Shown: positions 1-8,080, counted from the first letter of the stretch. The stretch is DNA of 50,230 bases from Nocardia ninae NBRC 108245 (GCF_007990755.1 NZ_BJXA01000070.1:1-50230), one strand, 5' to 3'. Translations and numbers: made by a program. Notes: a model not told the origin generated them from the letters alone.

Positions 1-223
1 CGCTACCGCCGTTGCCACCAGGACAGTTCGGGGTACCGGCGCTGCCGTTGCCGCCGACGCCGCCGGCCGGCTGAGAGGCCGTGCCGGGGGCGCCGCTGGC
101 GCCGTTCATGGCATTGCAGGCCGCGAAAGCCGGCGGGGCGACAGCGATCATTGCGCCCGTGGTCAGAATGATGCCACCGAAAAGGGCGGCGATACGGGTG
201 CGTGTATTGCGTGTAGTCGTCAT
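1..223 (-). CDS. Secreted Gly-rich (PGRS-like) protein, partial
   Basis: The frame opens with ATG at 223 and runs off the left edge of the window (74 residues visible). A ribosome binding site AGGAG lies at 232-236. Residues 1-36 form a signal peptide: basic Thr/Arg-rich start, hydrophobic core (ALFGGIILTTGAM), then an Ala-x-Ala type site (PPAFAAC). The mature part is low complexity, rich in Gly, Ala, Asn and Ser, with GGxGGNG runs like those of PGRS repeats and small nocardial Gly-rich exported proteins. No PE domain is present, so it is not a PE-PGRS protein proper. Function unknown; probably cell-envelope or extracellular. The other minus-strand frame here, longer and Arg/His-rich, is a shadow. 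Confidence 0.65.
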   Translation of the reverse strand, partial: MTTTRNTRTRIAALFGGIILTTGAMIAVAPPAFAACNAMNGASGAPGTASQPAGGVGGNGSAGTPNCPGGNGGS

Positions 224-884
224 GATAAATGCTCCTGTATTGCTTATTCGCTGCGGCCGATATTCGTGAAATCAGCCATGGTGGCGCGCGTCCTCGATTT
301 TCCGCATCGGTATGAAGTAAGGCGAATGCGCAGCGCGTCGCGGCGCATTTCACCGGCTCGCCTTTTATCGGCAAGCCAATTACTTCGCCGGTTTCGTCAG
401 CGGTGTGTGAGACTGGATCTCAGTGGTGGACGCAGTTTTCGCCGTGCTCGGGCTGTCATGTCTAATCCGTTGCTACCGAGGCTGTTACGGACGACCACAT
501 CGGGTGGTCACCATCTCGTGCGAACGCCTCTGTGCCGGTAATGAAGCACTGACATCGGCGGATATTCATCCACGCTTTGACTCATCTGCCAGCGGCGGCC
601 ATCGCATCTGATATCGACCGGGCTGGTGCAGCAAATTCAGCCTACGCCTTTTTGGCGTCGATTACTACGGGGGTCGGCGCAGGCAAAGTGATTAATTGAT
701 TTTCACATTGTATTTTCGGAAATAAAGGTACGGTTCGGGTACCGCCGCTGACTCTTTGCGGCGCTGGATCATCCAGGCGCGGGCTGGATAATCGGATATC
801 CGATCGGCGACGCGTACCCCACGCCCGACGGCGGTGTCGCGCAGCACTTCCAGCGCGGAACCCCCACGGCCGCCGCCTGATCGG
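224..884. other. Gene-free stretch of about 660 bp
   Basis: I find no open frame with a plausible start, ribosome binding site and protein-like composition. The part nearest 224 must hold the promoter of the Gly-rich gene. A short inverted repeat GACCAC/GTGGTC lies at 493-498 and 504-509. The part from about 690 to 735 is unusually AT-rich for this genome (TTAATTGATTTTCACATTG and following bases) and looks like a promoter or foreign scrap, but no gene follows it on the plus strand. Confidence 0.5.
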
Positions 885-1826
885 TCAGGACCGAGTCAGT
901 CGCGCGCCCCACCTGGTCCGCACGGTGGCCCCAGGGGGCAGCCGGATCACGCCGTCGCCGCTGTGAAAAGCATTGGGCGGACAGGTCATCGGCTCGGCGG
1001 CGAGGCCGGTGCGCCGGTGTGCCGGGGCGAGGGTGTCGGCGGTGAACAGTTGCAGCACCGGATAGGAGTCGTCCATCCACAGCTCGGCGACCGCCCCGTC
1101 GGTGCCGCGCAACCGGACCCAGGCCCGTCCGTCGTCGTCGCGGGCCAGGTCGGTGAACGGATGATCGATGGTCAACGCGCCCAGCTGTTTCGGCGTGCTG
1201 AAGTCGAACGGTGTGCCGCGCACGGCTTCGGTACCGATCGGCAGCTGTCGGTCGGGGTCGGTGAGGATCCGGGTCGCAGCCTCGAAATGCAGGACAGCGG
1301 CGTCGATTTTGCCCTCGCCCGGCGAGAGATACGGATGGTGGCCACAGCCGTACGGTGCCGCGGTCGCGCCGAGATTGGTGGCCGTCGTGGTGACCGCCAG
1401 CCCGTCGTCGGACAGTGCGTAGCAGATGGCGAGGTCGAGATGGAACGGATAACCCTTGCAGGGGTGCAACGTAGTGCGCATGGTGACCTCGTCCTCCTGC
1501 GCGTCGCAGGCCCGCCACGGCCGCCAGCGCAGCAGCCCGTGGATCGCGGTGTTCGTCGCCGGTTCGGACAGCGCGAGCTGATGGTCGACGCCGTCGAAGC
1601 GATATCTGCCGTCCGCCAACCGGTTCGGCCACGGAATCAACGCGGCGCCACGGCCACCGTCGGCCATCGCCAGCACGTCGTAGGGCTCGAGCACATCGCG
1701 CCCGGCCACCCGGAACTCCCGGATGCCGCCGCCGACCTCGACGATCACCGCCCGCTGGTCGCCCCGACCGATGGCGAACTGCTGTCCCGACGGTGGCGGA
1801 GTCATAGGTGAGGACGGTACCGCCAC
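885..1826 (-). CDS. Aldose 1-epimerase (galactose mutarotase family)
   Basis: A 313-residue protein of the galactose mutarotase-like fold, which interconverts alpha and beta anomers of aldoses in the cytoplasm. Landmarks are the entry strand around IPWPNRLADGRY, the first active-site His in IHGLLRW, the second in GCGHHPYLSPG (general acid), and the catalytic-base Glu in GLAAEPMTCPPNAF. Length is normal for the family. The start is uncertain: GTG at 1826 has a purine-rich GGCAGGGCGG upstream, while ATG at 1805 (MTPPPSG) has no visible ribosome binding site. It is transcribed alone, divergent from the type VII cassette. Substrate cannot be read from the sequence. Confidence 0.88.
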   Translation of the reverse strand: MAVPSSPMTPPPSGQQFAIGRGDQRAVIVEVGGGIREFRVAGRDVLEPYDVLAMADGGRGAALIPWPNRLADGRYRFDGVDHQLALSEPATNTAIHGLLRWRPWRACDAQEDEVTMRTTLHPCKGYPFHLDLAICYALSDDGLAVTTTATNLGATAAPYGCGHHPYLSPGEGKIDAAVLHFEAATRILTDPDRQLPIGTEAVRGTPFDFSTPKQLGALTIDHPFTDLARDDDGRAWVRLRGTDGAVAELWMDDSYPVLQLFTADTLAPAHRRTGLAAEPMTCPPNAFHSGDGVIRLPPGATVRTRWGARLTRS

Positions 1827-1959
1827 CCGCCCTGCCGCCCTCTACCACCTCCGAGCTAACCCGGGCAGCCAATGAAAGTTGGTACTTTTCAAGGGTTTTG
1901 GGGGATGTTACCGTCGCTTCTTCCGAGGTGCAGTTCCTCGGTTACCCACAGGGGAGCTC

Positions 1960-2268
1960 ATGGGCGATATCTTGCAGGCCGATCTCGACGCGCTGCGCGG
2001 GCTCGGCAAGGCCCTCACCGGACGCGCGACGACCATTGCCGGCATCAAAATCGACGCGCAGACAACGATGCCGGATTCGCCGGTTCAGCAGGCGATGGCG
2101 GCCGTCGGTCCCGCCGCGCTCGCGGCCTACGGCGCACTGCGGAGCAATATCGAACAGATGGCGGCGGTCACCAACTCCGGCGTGAAGGCCTACGGCGACG
2201 TCGAACGAGCGTTCGTCGAGCAGTTCCGCAGAATCATGCCGCCGAGCCCCGATAAGGCGAAGGAATGA
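1960..2268 (+). CDS. Small type VII secretion target (EspC/WXG100-like)
   Basis: A 102-residue, mostly helical protein of the size of ESX substrates. It carries the general type VII export signal Y-x-x-x-[DE] as Y78-G-D-V-E82 near the end of the second predicted helix, followed by a short charged tail (PPSPDKAKE). The turn region is around residues 36-45 (TMPDSPVQQA). This resembles the EspC/DUF2580 group more than classical EsxA/EsxB, because no WxG is visible. ATG at 1960 follows GGGGAG (1951-1956). Its stop overlaps the next start by 4 nt (ATGA), so it is probably made with the WxG-headed effector and may be its secretion partner, as LXG effectors use small helical partners. The secretion machinery itself is not in this window. 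Confidence 0.72.
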   Translation: MGDILQADLDALRGLGKALTGRATTIAGIKIDAQTTMPDSPVQQAMAAVGPAALAAYGALRSNIEQMAAVTNSGVKAYGDVERAFVEQFRRIMPPSPDKAKE

Positions 2269-3626
2269 CGACGACGATCAGCCATGTGCGCGCGTGCGTG
2301 CCGTCGACGATGGTCACCTACGGCACCCAATTGGCGTCGCGCACCGGTGATTTCGTGCGTGAGGTCGACGGCATGGGCCGGGACGTGGACGCGGTGGCGA
2401 AGGGCTGGAAAGGCGAGGGTGCGGCGGGGGCGTCGGTGCGCGCGCTCGGTGAGAAACTCTCGGCCAACTACATCGATGAGGTGGCGGGCCGGATCGCCCA
2501 GTACTTCGCGACCTTCGGCCTGCAATTGGATCTCACCAAGACCTCTTTGCTGACGATCGTGGACAACGAGGCGGCCGCCGCGGGCATGAAGGTCGCCGAC
2601 AATGGCACGGTCACCGCACCGAGATATCCGGGCAGCCCGCTGCTCGCACTCATCATGCAGGCGAAACTCGACAGCCAGGCGATCGGTTTCCAGGTCAGGA
2701 TCCAGACCTTGCTGAAGAGTTTCGCCGAGGACGAGCAGAAGGCGGCCGGATCCATCAACAAGGGGGTGGAAGGGTTGCAGGTGCTGACGAAGTCGCCCGG
2801 AGCGCCCATGCCCGAGTTGCCCCCGCTGGCCCTGACCCGCTCGTCCGACGGCCGCTACGAGATCGGCCCGCCGAAGATACCGGGCGTGCACCACGACGAC
2901 ACCTTCCTCTACAACACGAAGGAAGGCGGTTTCGGCGACTGGCTGGCCAAGCAGAAATGGAAGGCGAAGCTGGCGGGCGGCGAGGCCTTCAAAGACTTCG
3001 ACGACGCCACCGCGTTGTACCGCCACTACTGGGACAACAACGGCAAGCCGATGAAGTTCGACTACGCCGAGGGCTACAACGAGGACAGGTCGATCAAGCA
3101 GGCGGTGGACTACGAGATCAGCCGAGCCGCTGCCGCCGCCGACCAGTTCGTCCGCAGTGGAAACAAGAACTTTCAGATGAACGGCAAGCCGATCAGCGTC
3201 GGCAAAGACGCGGGGACGAACTACCCGGTGACCGAGAACTGGCAGAAGGCCATCGGCGGCTACCAGCAGTACAGCCACTCGAACGTGCGGGTTGAGGGCA
3301 ATCGCGTGGTCATGGACGTCACGGTGTCGGCCCAGGACTACTACAACTTCGACAAGGGCAAGCACGACAAGGGCACCGGCGTCAGTGATGCCGAGAACGG
3401 GCGCTTCGCCGAGATCGGCTGGGCGAAGCCGTTCGAATCGAGCGGCAGCCTCACCCGGACCGTGTCGTGGGAGGTGGGACAACCGCCGTCGAGCGCGACC
3501 GTGGACCGCGGCTCCGATCCGCAACGCAATCCCGGGCGCGAGGATCGCAGCGACAGTCGCTACGACGGTGACGACGGACGGATGCCGGACAACGACCGCG
3601 AGACGGGCAGCGCCCGCCCGAAATGA
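2265..3626 (+). CDS. WxG-headed type VII secreted effector, putative toxin
   Basis: A 453-residue three-part protein. Residues 1-180 are helical with a W48-K-G50 motif, the hallmark of WXG100/LXG-type export heads. Residues 180-290 form a Pro-rich linker and a middle region rich in aromatic and charged residues. Residues 295-405 form a compact C-terminal domain with DYYNF at 358-362, H367, then NGRF at 378-381 and GWAKPF at 385-390. The tail (406-453) is acidic/basic and disordered. Effector-like architecture is inferred from this layout. The spacing D358, Y360, N361, H367 matches the catalytic D, Y, D, H spacing recalled for colicin M, which cleaves lipid II, though two key positions differ. 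The gene overlaps both neighbours by 4 nt. The enzymatic activity is a guess. Confidence 0.68.
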   Translation: MTTTISHVRACVPSTMVTYGTQLASRTGDFVREVDGMGRDVDAVAKGWKGEGAAGASVRALGEKLSANYIDEVAGRIAQYFATFGLQLDLTKTSLLTIVDNEAAAAGMKVADNGTVTAPRYPGSPLLALIMQAKLDSQAIGFQVRIQTLLKSFAEDEQKAAGSINKGVEGLQVLTKSPGAPMPELPPLALTRSSDGRYEIGPPKIPGVHHDDTFLYNTKEGGFGDWLAKQKWKAKLAGGEAFKDFDDATALYRHYWDNNGKPMKFDYAEGYNEDRSIKQAVDYEISRAAAAADQFVRSGNKNFQMNGKPISVGKDAGTNYPVTENWQKAIGGYQQYSHSNVRVEGNRVVMDVTVSAQDYYNFDKGKHDKGTGVSDAENGRFAEIGWAKPFESSGSLTRTVSWEVGQPPSSATVDRGSDPQRNPGREDRSDSRYDGDDGRMPDNDRETGSARPK

Positions 3627-4117
3627 CGGTGCCCAGAAGAGTTTCCGCCGCTGCCGCCCTCGCGGCAGCGGTACTGACCGTGCTCGGCTGCACCTCGCCG
3701 TTCTCCGACTCCACCCCGCAGGAAAGGTCCAGCCAGGTGTCCGACGACACCGTCCGCTCCGACCCGGAATCTCTGATGAAGTACTTTCCGCTCATCGGGC
3801 AGCCGGCGTCGGTCTCGTGGATCGGCTGGGACAATTCCTCCGGCGCCCCGGGTCCCACGATCTATTGGGTGGACGCGGTAGTGGAACTGGAGCCGGCGAC
3901 CGCGGCGGAGCTGCGGAGCCGGTATGCGCCCGCCGAGCCCACCGCCGCGCCGACGCTCAAAGACGGCCTGCAACAAGCAGTTCCGGCTGGAACCTATCTC
4001 ACCGGGGCCGAATTCGACGCCGCGCTCGGCGGATCCACCGAATGGGACGGCTCGGCGCGCGGATACCTGCACCCCGACCGGCCCCTGCTGATATTCCAAG
4101 CCTCGGCCGGCGGCTGA
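3623..4117 (+). CDS. Lipoprotein, candidate immunity protein
   Basis: A 164-residue lipoprotein: basic start MTVPRRV, hydrophobic core, lipobox V-L-G-C with lipidated Cys23, then a Ser/Thr/Pro spacer. The mature domain (about 50-164) has no family I recognise. It contains SWIGWD and PGPTIYWVDAVVEL. ATG at 3623 overlaps the effector stop (ATGA), so synthesis is coupled to the effector. A surface lipoprotein placed directly after a secreted toxin-like gene is the arrangement expected for an immunity protein against a toxin acting outside the membrane; lipoprotein immunities are known for some Staphylococcus type VII effectors. That role is inference. The alternative is a structural envelope lipoprotein. 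Confidence 0.7.
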   Translation: MTVPRRVSAAAALAAAVLTVLGCTSPFSDSTPQERSSQVSDDTVRSDPESLMKYFPLIGQPASVSWIGWDNSSGAPGPTIYWVDAVVELEPATAAELRSRYAPAEPTAAPTLKDGLQQAVPAGTYLTGAEFDAALGGSTEWDGSARGYLHPDRPLLIFQASAGG

Positions 4118-4151
4118 GCGCGCATACTTTTCGATCGAGTGAGGTTTTTCC

Positions 4152-4496
4152 GTGCAACCTGCGCACGAAGAGCTGGGCATGAAAGTCCAGCGCGCCCAGT
4201 ATGAATTGGCCCAGATCCGTGGTGTCGGCAAGGTCGACGGCGTGCGCGTGGAGGTCGATGCCGAAAACCGGCTGCTGTCGGTCAACGTGCCGAATGCCGA
4301 GCGCATCCTCGCCGCCTACGAGGCCGCGGTGGCCGATAAGGAACCACAGGTCGAGGCGGCGATGCGCGAGCTCACCGAGGACCCCCAGGTGAGTTCCACC
4401 CGTATTTTCGTCGAGGCCAATTCCGCGCGTTTGGAGGCTGAACGGCGCGGGCAGGCGGAACACGCCGGCAATGGTCGCTTCGAATCGGGGTGGTGA
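4152..4496 (+). CDS. YbaB/EbfC family protein
   Basis: A 114-residue protein matching the YbaB/EbfC fold: an N-terminal helix (HEELGMKVQRAQYELAQI), a central sheet beginning GVGKVDGVRVEVDAENRLLSVNVPN, and a long C-terminal helix. The GTG at 4152 fits the frame. A GAGTGAGG stretch lies upstream. It sits 34 nt behind the lipoprotein gene. YbaB-like proteins bind DNA non-specifically in many bacteria, but in ESX loci members such as EspL act with EspC-type substrates, so a chaperone role for this type VII cassette is likely. That partner role is inferred from position only. Confidence 0.75.
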   Translation: MQPAHEELGMKVQRAQYELAQIRGVGKVDGVRVEVDAENRLLSVNVPNAERILAAYEAAVADKEPQVEAAMRELTEDPQVSSTRIFVEANSARLEAERRGQAEHAGNGRFESGW

Positions 4497-4528
4497 GTCG
4501 ACAGGGTAGGGCAGGACGTATGACGTAG

Positions 4529-4548
4529 TGTCAACGTCGTAGGTCTAC
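4529..4548. promoter_or_regulatory. TetR operator, site 1
   Basis: TGTCAACG (4529-4536) is followed after two bases by the near-palindrome GTAGGTCTAC (4539-4548). The same layout, TGTCAACG-N2-GTARRYCTAC, occurs at 6165-6184 and, inverted, at 24231-24250. It lies about 40 bp before the first tetR gene, so autoregulation is likely. Confidence 0.6.
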
Positions 4549-4588
4549 GCCCCTGACCTATCGAAGATAGGGAATGAGGCCTACCCGG

Positions 4589-5320
4589 ATGACCGAGCCC
4601 CCCGCCAAACGCGGCAGTTCTCGATCGGGCAGCGCGCGCAACGGAGGCGCGACCCCCGGTCGGGGCGAAAGCCCGGTCACCAGGGCAGCCGTGCTGGACG
4701 CCGCGCTGGCGATCATCGACAGCGACGGTGTGGACGGGCTGTCCATGCGGCGACTGGCCGAGGCGGTCGGCCGGGATCCCATGGTGATCTACCGGCATGT
4801 TCCCAACAAAGCGGCCGTCCTCGACGGTGTCGCCGAGCTCCTGTTCGCCCAGCTGACGGTCGACGCCACCGATCCGGACTGGCAGCACCAGTTGCGGGCG
4901 GTCGCACACGACTTCCGCGAACTTGCCCTCGCACATCCGCGGGTGGTTCCGCTGCTGGTCACCCGGCCGTTGGCGACGCCGCTCGGGTTGCGTCCGCCCT
5001 CGGTGGTGCGGCCACTCGAGCACATGCTCGCCTTGTTGACCAAGGCCGGCTTCTCGGGAGCCGACGCGCTGCACATCTATCGCGCGCTGTTCGGATTCCT
5101 GTACGGGCATGTGCTCAACGAGTTGCAGGAGATCGTGGAACGGCCGGAAGAGACCGACGAGGTGCTACGACTCGGGCTGCATCGGCTGCCGATCAGCGAA
5201 TTCCCGCTGCTGCGGGAACTCGCGCCGGTGCTGGCCGGCTACGACGGCGCCGTGGAACTCGAACGCGGGCTCGACATCCTGCTCGCCGGCCTCACCGCGA
5301 CGTTGCCCGGCCCCGGCTGA
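4589..5320 (+). CDS. TetR family regulator, copy 1
   Basis: A 243-residue TetR/AcrR regulator. After a disordered Ser/Arg-rich N-terminus the HTH runs about residues 31-78, with TRAAVLDAAL, GLSMRRLAEAVGRDPMVIYRHV and NKAAVLDGVAE. The remainder is a TetR_C-like all-helical ligand domain. ATG at 4589 is preferred over ATG at 4574: GAGG lies 9 nt before it, and it gives the same N-terminal length as its paralogue on the facing strand. The two proteins are closely similar across their whole length, including PDWQHQLR and PLLVTRPLATP, so they arose by duplication. It lacks the RWDSEGGA tail of copy 2. Ligand unknown; acyl-CoA or lipid is plausible given desA3 nearby. Confidence 0.88.
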   Translation: MTEPPAKRGSSRSGSARNGGATPGRGESPVTRAAVLDAALAIIDSDGVDGLSMRRLAEAVGRDPMVIYRHVPNKAAVLDGVAELLFAQLTVDATDPDWQHQLRAVAHDFRELALAHPRVVPLLVTRPLATPLGLRPPSVVRPLEHMLALLTKAGFSGADALHIYRALFGFLYGHVLNELQEIVERPEETDEVLRLGLHRLPISEFPLLRELAPVLAGYDGAVELERGLDILLAGLTATLPGPG

Positions 5321-5336
5321 GGAACCTCGCCCGGCC

Positions 5337-6131
5337 TCACTGTGCCCCGCCCTCGGAGTCCCAACGCTGCTGTGCGGCAACTGCTTCGGCGCTGTCGGGA
5401 ACGACGCCGCCCGGTGTCACGGCGGTGGCGAGGCCACTGATCAGAATATCCAGGCCGAGTTCCAGTTCGGCGACGCCGTCGTAGGCGGCGAGGTCGGCGG
5501 CGAGGCTGCGCAGTAGCGGAAATTCGCCGATGGGCAAACGATTGAGGCCCATGCGCAGCAGATCGGTGGTCTCCTCTGGTCGTTCGATGACTTCCTGAAG
5601 CTCGGTGAGGATGTGGCCATAGAGGAATCCGAACAGCGCCCGGTAGATGAGCAGCGCGTCGGTGCCGCTGAAATCGGCGTGGGTGAGCAGCACGAGCAGG
5701 CGTTCGAGCGGTCGCAGCGTGCCCGTCGGTCGCAGGCCGATCGGCGTCGCCAACGGCCGCGTGACCAGCAGTGGGACCACATTCGGATGGGCGACGGCCA
5801 ACCTGCGGAAGTCGCGCGCGACCACGCGCAGCTGGTGCTGCCAGTCGGGGTCGGCGGTGTCGATGGTCAGTTGCTCGAGCACGATCTCGGCGACGCCGTC
5901 GAGCACCGCGGCTTTGTTCGCGGCATGTCGGTACAGCACCATCGGGTCGCGCCCGAGTGCCGCGCCGAGGCGGCGCATGGACAGGCGGTCGACGCTGTCG
6001 CTGTCGATGATCTCCAGCGCGGCCGCGAGCATGGCGGCTCGGGTCAACGGGTGGTTCCTGCGGTTCTTACGAGCGGGCAGACCCGCCTCGGCATCCGAGG
6101 GGTCGCCTGGCCCGGCCCTGATTCGATTCAT
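5337..6131 (-). CDS. TetR family regulator, copy 2
   Basis: A 264-residue paralogue of the regulator at 4589, on the opposite strand and converging on it with a 16-nt gap. The HTH is conserved (LSMRRLGAALGRDPMVLYRH). The C-terminus is about 20 residues longer and ends in RWDSEGGAQ, a tail also found at the end of the unrelated DUF5994 protein at 7580. ATG at 6131 is chosen because the double operator at 6165-6197 must lie upstream; a longer frame reaching 6224 would run through it. GGAAAGG lies about 11 nt before the ATG. It is divergent from desA3 and probably represses both itself and desA3. Confidence 0.88.
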   Translation of the reverse strand: MNRIRAGPGDPSDAEAGLPARKNRRNHPLTRAAMLAAALEIIDSDSVDRLSMRRLGAALGRDPMVLYRHAANKAAVLDGVAEIVLEQLTIDTADPDWQHQLRVVARDFRRLAVAHPNVVPLLVTRPLATPIGLRPTGTLRPLERLLVLLTHADFSGTDALLIYRALFGFLYGHILTELQEVIERPEETTDLLRMGLNRLPIGEFPLLRSLAADLAAYDGVAELELGLDILISGLATAVTPGGVVPDSAEAVAAQQRWDSEGGAQ

Positions 6132-6164
6132 CGAATCCAGCGCCTTTCCGGCTGAAGGGTGCTT

Positions 6165-6197
6165 TGTCAACGATGTAAGCCTACGCTGTAGACATAC
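6165..6197. promoter_or_regulatory. TetR operator, site 2 (double)
   Basis: TGTCAACG (6165-6172) is followed by GTAAGCCTAC (6175-6184) and, 13 bp on, a second copy GTAGACATAC (6188-6197). It lies between the divergent tetR copy 2 and desA3 starts, 26 bp before the desA3 ATG, where it can block both promoters. Confidence 0.65.
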
Positions 6198-6222
6198 GCT
6201 GTTCCGCAACTCGAGGAAACCC

Positions 6223-7515
6223 ATGGCAATAACAGAGGTCGCTGCTTACGCGCACCTGAGCACGGCGGATATCGACGCGCTCGGACTCGAGCTCGACGCG
6301 ATCCGCCGCGACATCCAGGAGCAGCGTGGCGCGCGTGACGCGACGTACATTCGTCGCACGATCGCAGTCCAGCGGGCGCTCGACGCCGCGTCCCGGCTGA
6401 CGATCGGGCTCAGCCGCGGCCGTGCCGGCTGGCTGGCGGGGACCGCCGGGCTGGCCCTGGCGAAGAGCATCGAGAACATGGAGATCGGCCACAACGTCTG
6501 CCACGGCCAGTGGGACTGGATGAACGACCCGGAGATCCACTCCAGCACCTGGGAGTGGGACATGGCGGGCGTGTCGGCGCAGTGGCGCTATTCGCACAAC
6601 TATCGCCACCACGTCTATACGAACGTGCTCGGCATGGACGAGGACATCGGGTTCGGCGTGATGCGAGTGACCCGCGACGAACGATGGAAGCCGGGGCATC
6701 TGCTGCAGCCGCTGCGAAACCTGTTGCTGGCGGCCACCTTCGAATGGGGCATCGCGCTGCACGGCATGTATTCCGAACGCGACCGCTCCGCGGACCCGAT
6801 GCAGAAGGCCGCGCAGACCAAGTCGTTCCTGGGCAAGATAGCCAGACAGGCCGGCAAGGACTATCTGCTGTTCCCCGCGCTCAGCGGACGCCGCTGGCGG
6901 CGCACCCTCGCCGCGAACGCCAGCGCGAACGTGCTGCGGAACCTCTGGGCGTACGTGGTGATCTTCTGCGGGCACTTCCCCGACGGCGCGGAGAAGTTCG
7001 AGCCCACCGTGGTGGCCGACGAGACCAAGGGCGAGTGGTACCTGCGCCAGATGCTCGGCACCGCGAACTTCGACGCGGGCCCGATGCTGGCCTTCCTCAG
7101 CGGCAACCTCTGCTATCAGATCGAGCACCACCTGTTCCCCGACCTGCCGAGCAATCGATACGCCGAGATCGCGCTGCGGGTGCGGGAACTCTGCGACAAG
7201 TACGACCTGCCCTACACCAGCGGGTCACTGCTGCATCAGTACCTGCTGACCCTGCGCACCATCCACAAACTGGCCCTGCCGGACAGCTTGCTGACCGCCA
7301 CGTCCGACGATGCCCCGGAAACCGCGTCGGAACGAAAGTTCCTCGGGGTCAAAGCTTTCGACGCACCTGATACCGTCCGTCCGCTCGGCCGGAGCGGACT
7401 GCGCACCGCGCTGCGGCGCGCCGAGAAGGCACGGGTAGCCATGCGGAGGTCACCGCGCCGTCCGCTCCGGATCAACCCGGCCGACACCCGGCCGCGGCAG
7501 GAGGATCGACCATGA
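6223..7515 (+). CDS. desA3: DesA3-like stearoyl-CoA desaturase
   Basis: A 430-residue membrane fatty acid desaturase closely resembling mycobacterial DesA3 (Rv3229c), which inserts a cis-9 double bond into stearoyl-CoA. The three His clusters that bind the di-iron centre are present: H90-x3-H94, H125-x3-H129-H130, and Q299-x2-H302-H303. The characteristic segments SIENMEIGHN, WMNDPEIHSSTWEWDM and VIFCGHFPDGAEKF are all there, and the length matches DesA3. ATG at 6223 has GAGGA 7 nt upstream; the frame is open 576 nt further but that part shadows tetR copy 2. It needs a reductase partner (Rv3230c-type in mycobacteria), which is not adjacent here. Regulated by the TetR operator in its promoter. 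Confidence 0.93.
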   Translation: MAITEVAAYAHLSTADIDALGLELDAIRRDIQEQRGARDATYIRRTIAVQRALDAASRLTIGLSRGRAGWLAGTAGLALAKSIENMEIGHNVCHGQWDWMNDPEIHSSTWEWDMAGVSAQWRYSHNYRHHVYTNVLGMDEDIGFGVMRVTRDERWKPGHLLQPLRNLLLAATFEWGIALHGMYSERDRSADPMQKAAQTKSFLGKIARQAGKDYLLFPALSGRRWRRTLAANASANVLRNLWAYVVIFCGHFPDGAEKFEPTVVADETKGEWYLRQMLGTANFDAGPMLAFLSGNLCYQIEHHLFPDLPSNRYAEIALRVRELCDKYDLPYTSGSLLHQYLLTLRTIHKLALPDSLLTATSDDAPETASERKFLGVKAFDAPDTVRPLGRSGLRTALRRAEKARVAMRRSPRRPLRINPADTRPRQEDRP

Positions 7516-7579
7516 GCGATCGAATCACCACTCAGTGCGCTGCGCGCACGACAGAGCAACGCACCGGCGAGGCGCGGTC

Positions 7580-8080
7580 ATGACGACGACCCGCGCCGGG
7601 CAACGCGCACTGCGCCTGCGGCTGAAGCCGAAAGCGCCGAAGACCGGATATGTCGACGGAGCGTGGTGGCCGCACAGCGAAGATTTGGCGGCCGAGCTCC
7701 CCGCGCTGCTCGCCGCCGTCGCCGATCGGATCGGGCCCATCCATCACGTGGCTTATCCGCTCGACGAATGGGCGCGAACGTCCGGTGAGCTCGTGATCGC
7801 CGGTCGAACGGTGCGAATGGAGGGGTTCCGACAAGGGACGCTGCACACGGTCGAGTTGCTGGGTGTGAAGGACCGCAGGGTAGTGCTGTTGGTTGTACCG
7901 CCCGCCGCCGTCGAGCTCGACGCCTCGGCGACGATGGTCTGCGCGTCCGCAGTCGACAACGAATCGGCGGTCGACGAGCTGCTGACGATCGGCACCCGCG
8001 AGCGCGGTGACCGCGCCGAAGGTGTCGCGGCGGTGCAACGCTGGGATTCCGAAGGCGGCGCCGACCGCGGCCCGCGCTGA
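7580..8080 (+). CDS. DUF5994 family protein
   Basis: A 166-residue actinobacterial protein of the DUF5994 family, recognised by the N-terminal segment LRLKPKAPKTGYVDGAWWPHS and the following DLAAELPALLAAVADRIG. The function of the family is unknown. The C-terminus ends with RWDSEGGADRGPR, nearly the same tail as TetR copy 2 (5337-6131). ATG at 7580 follows a weak GGCGAGG. It lies 64 nt behind desA3 and is probably in the same transcript. Its stop abuts the stop of the convergent methyltransferase gene with no spacing. Confidence 0.82.
   Translation: MTTTRAGQRALRLRLKPKAPKTGYVDGAWWPHSEDLAAELPALLAAVADRIGPIHHVAYPLDEWARTSGELVIAGRTVRMEGFRQGTLHTVELLGVKDRRVVLLVVPPAAVELDASATMVCASAVDNESAVDELLTIGTRERGDRAEGVAAVQRWDSEGGADRGPR

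Noticed and set aside
5647-6222. 192-codon N-terminal extension of the desaturase
   Set aside because: It overlaps tetR copy 2 on the other strand, reads as low-complexity Arg/Ser, and crosses the operator; DesA3 length and the ribosome binding site at 6213 fix the start at 6223.
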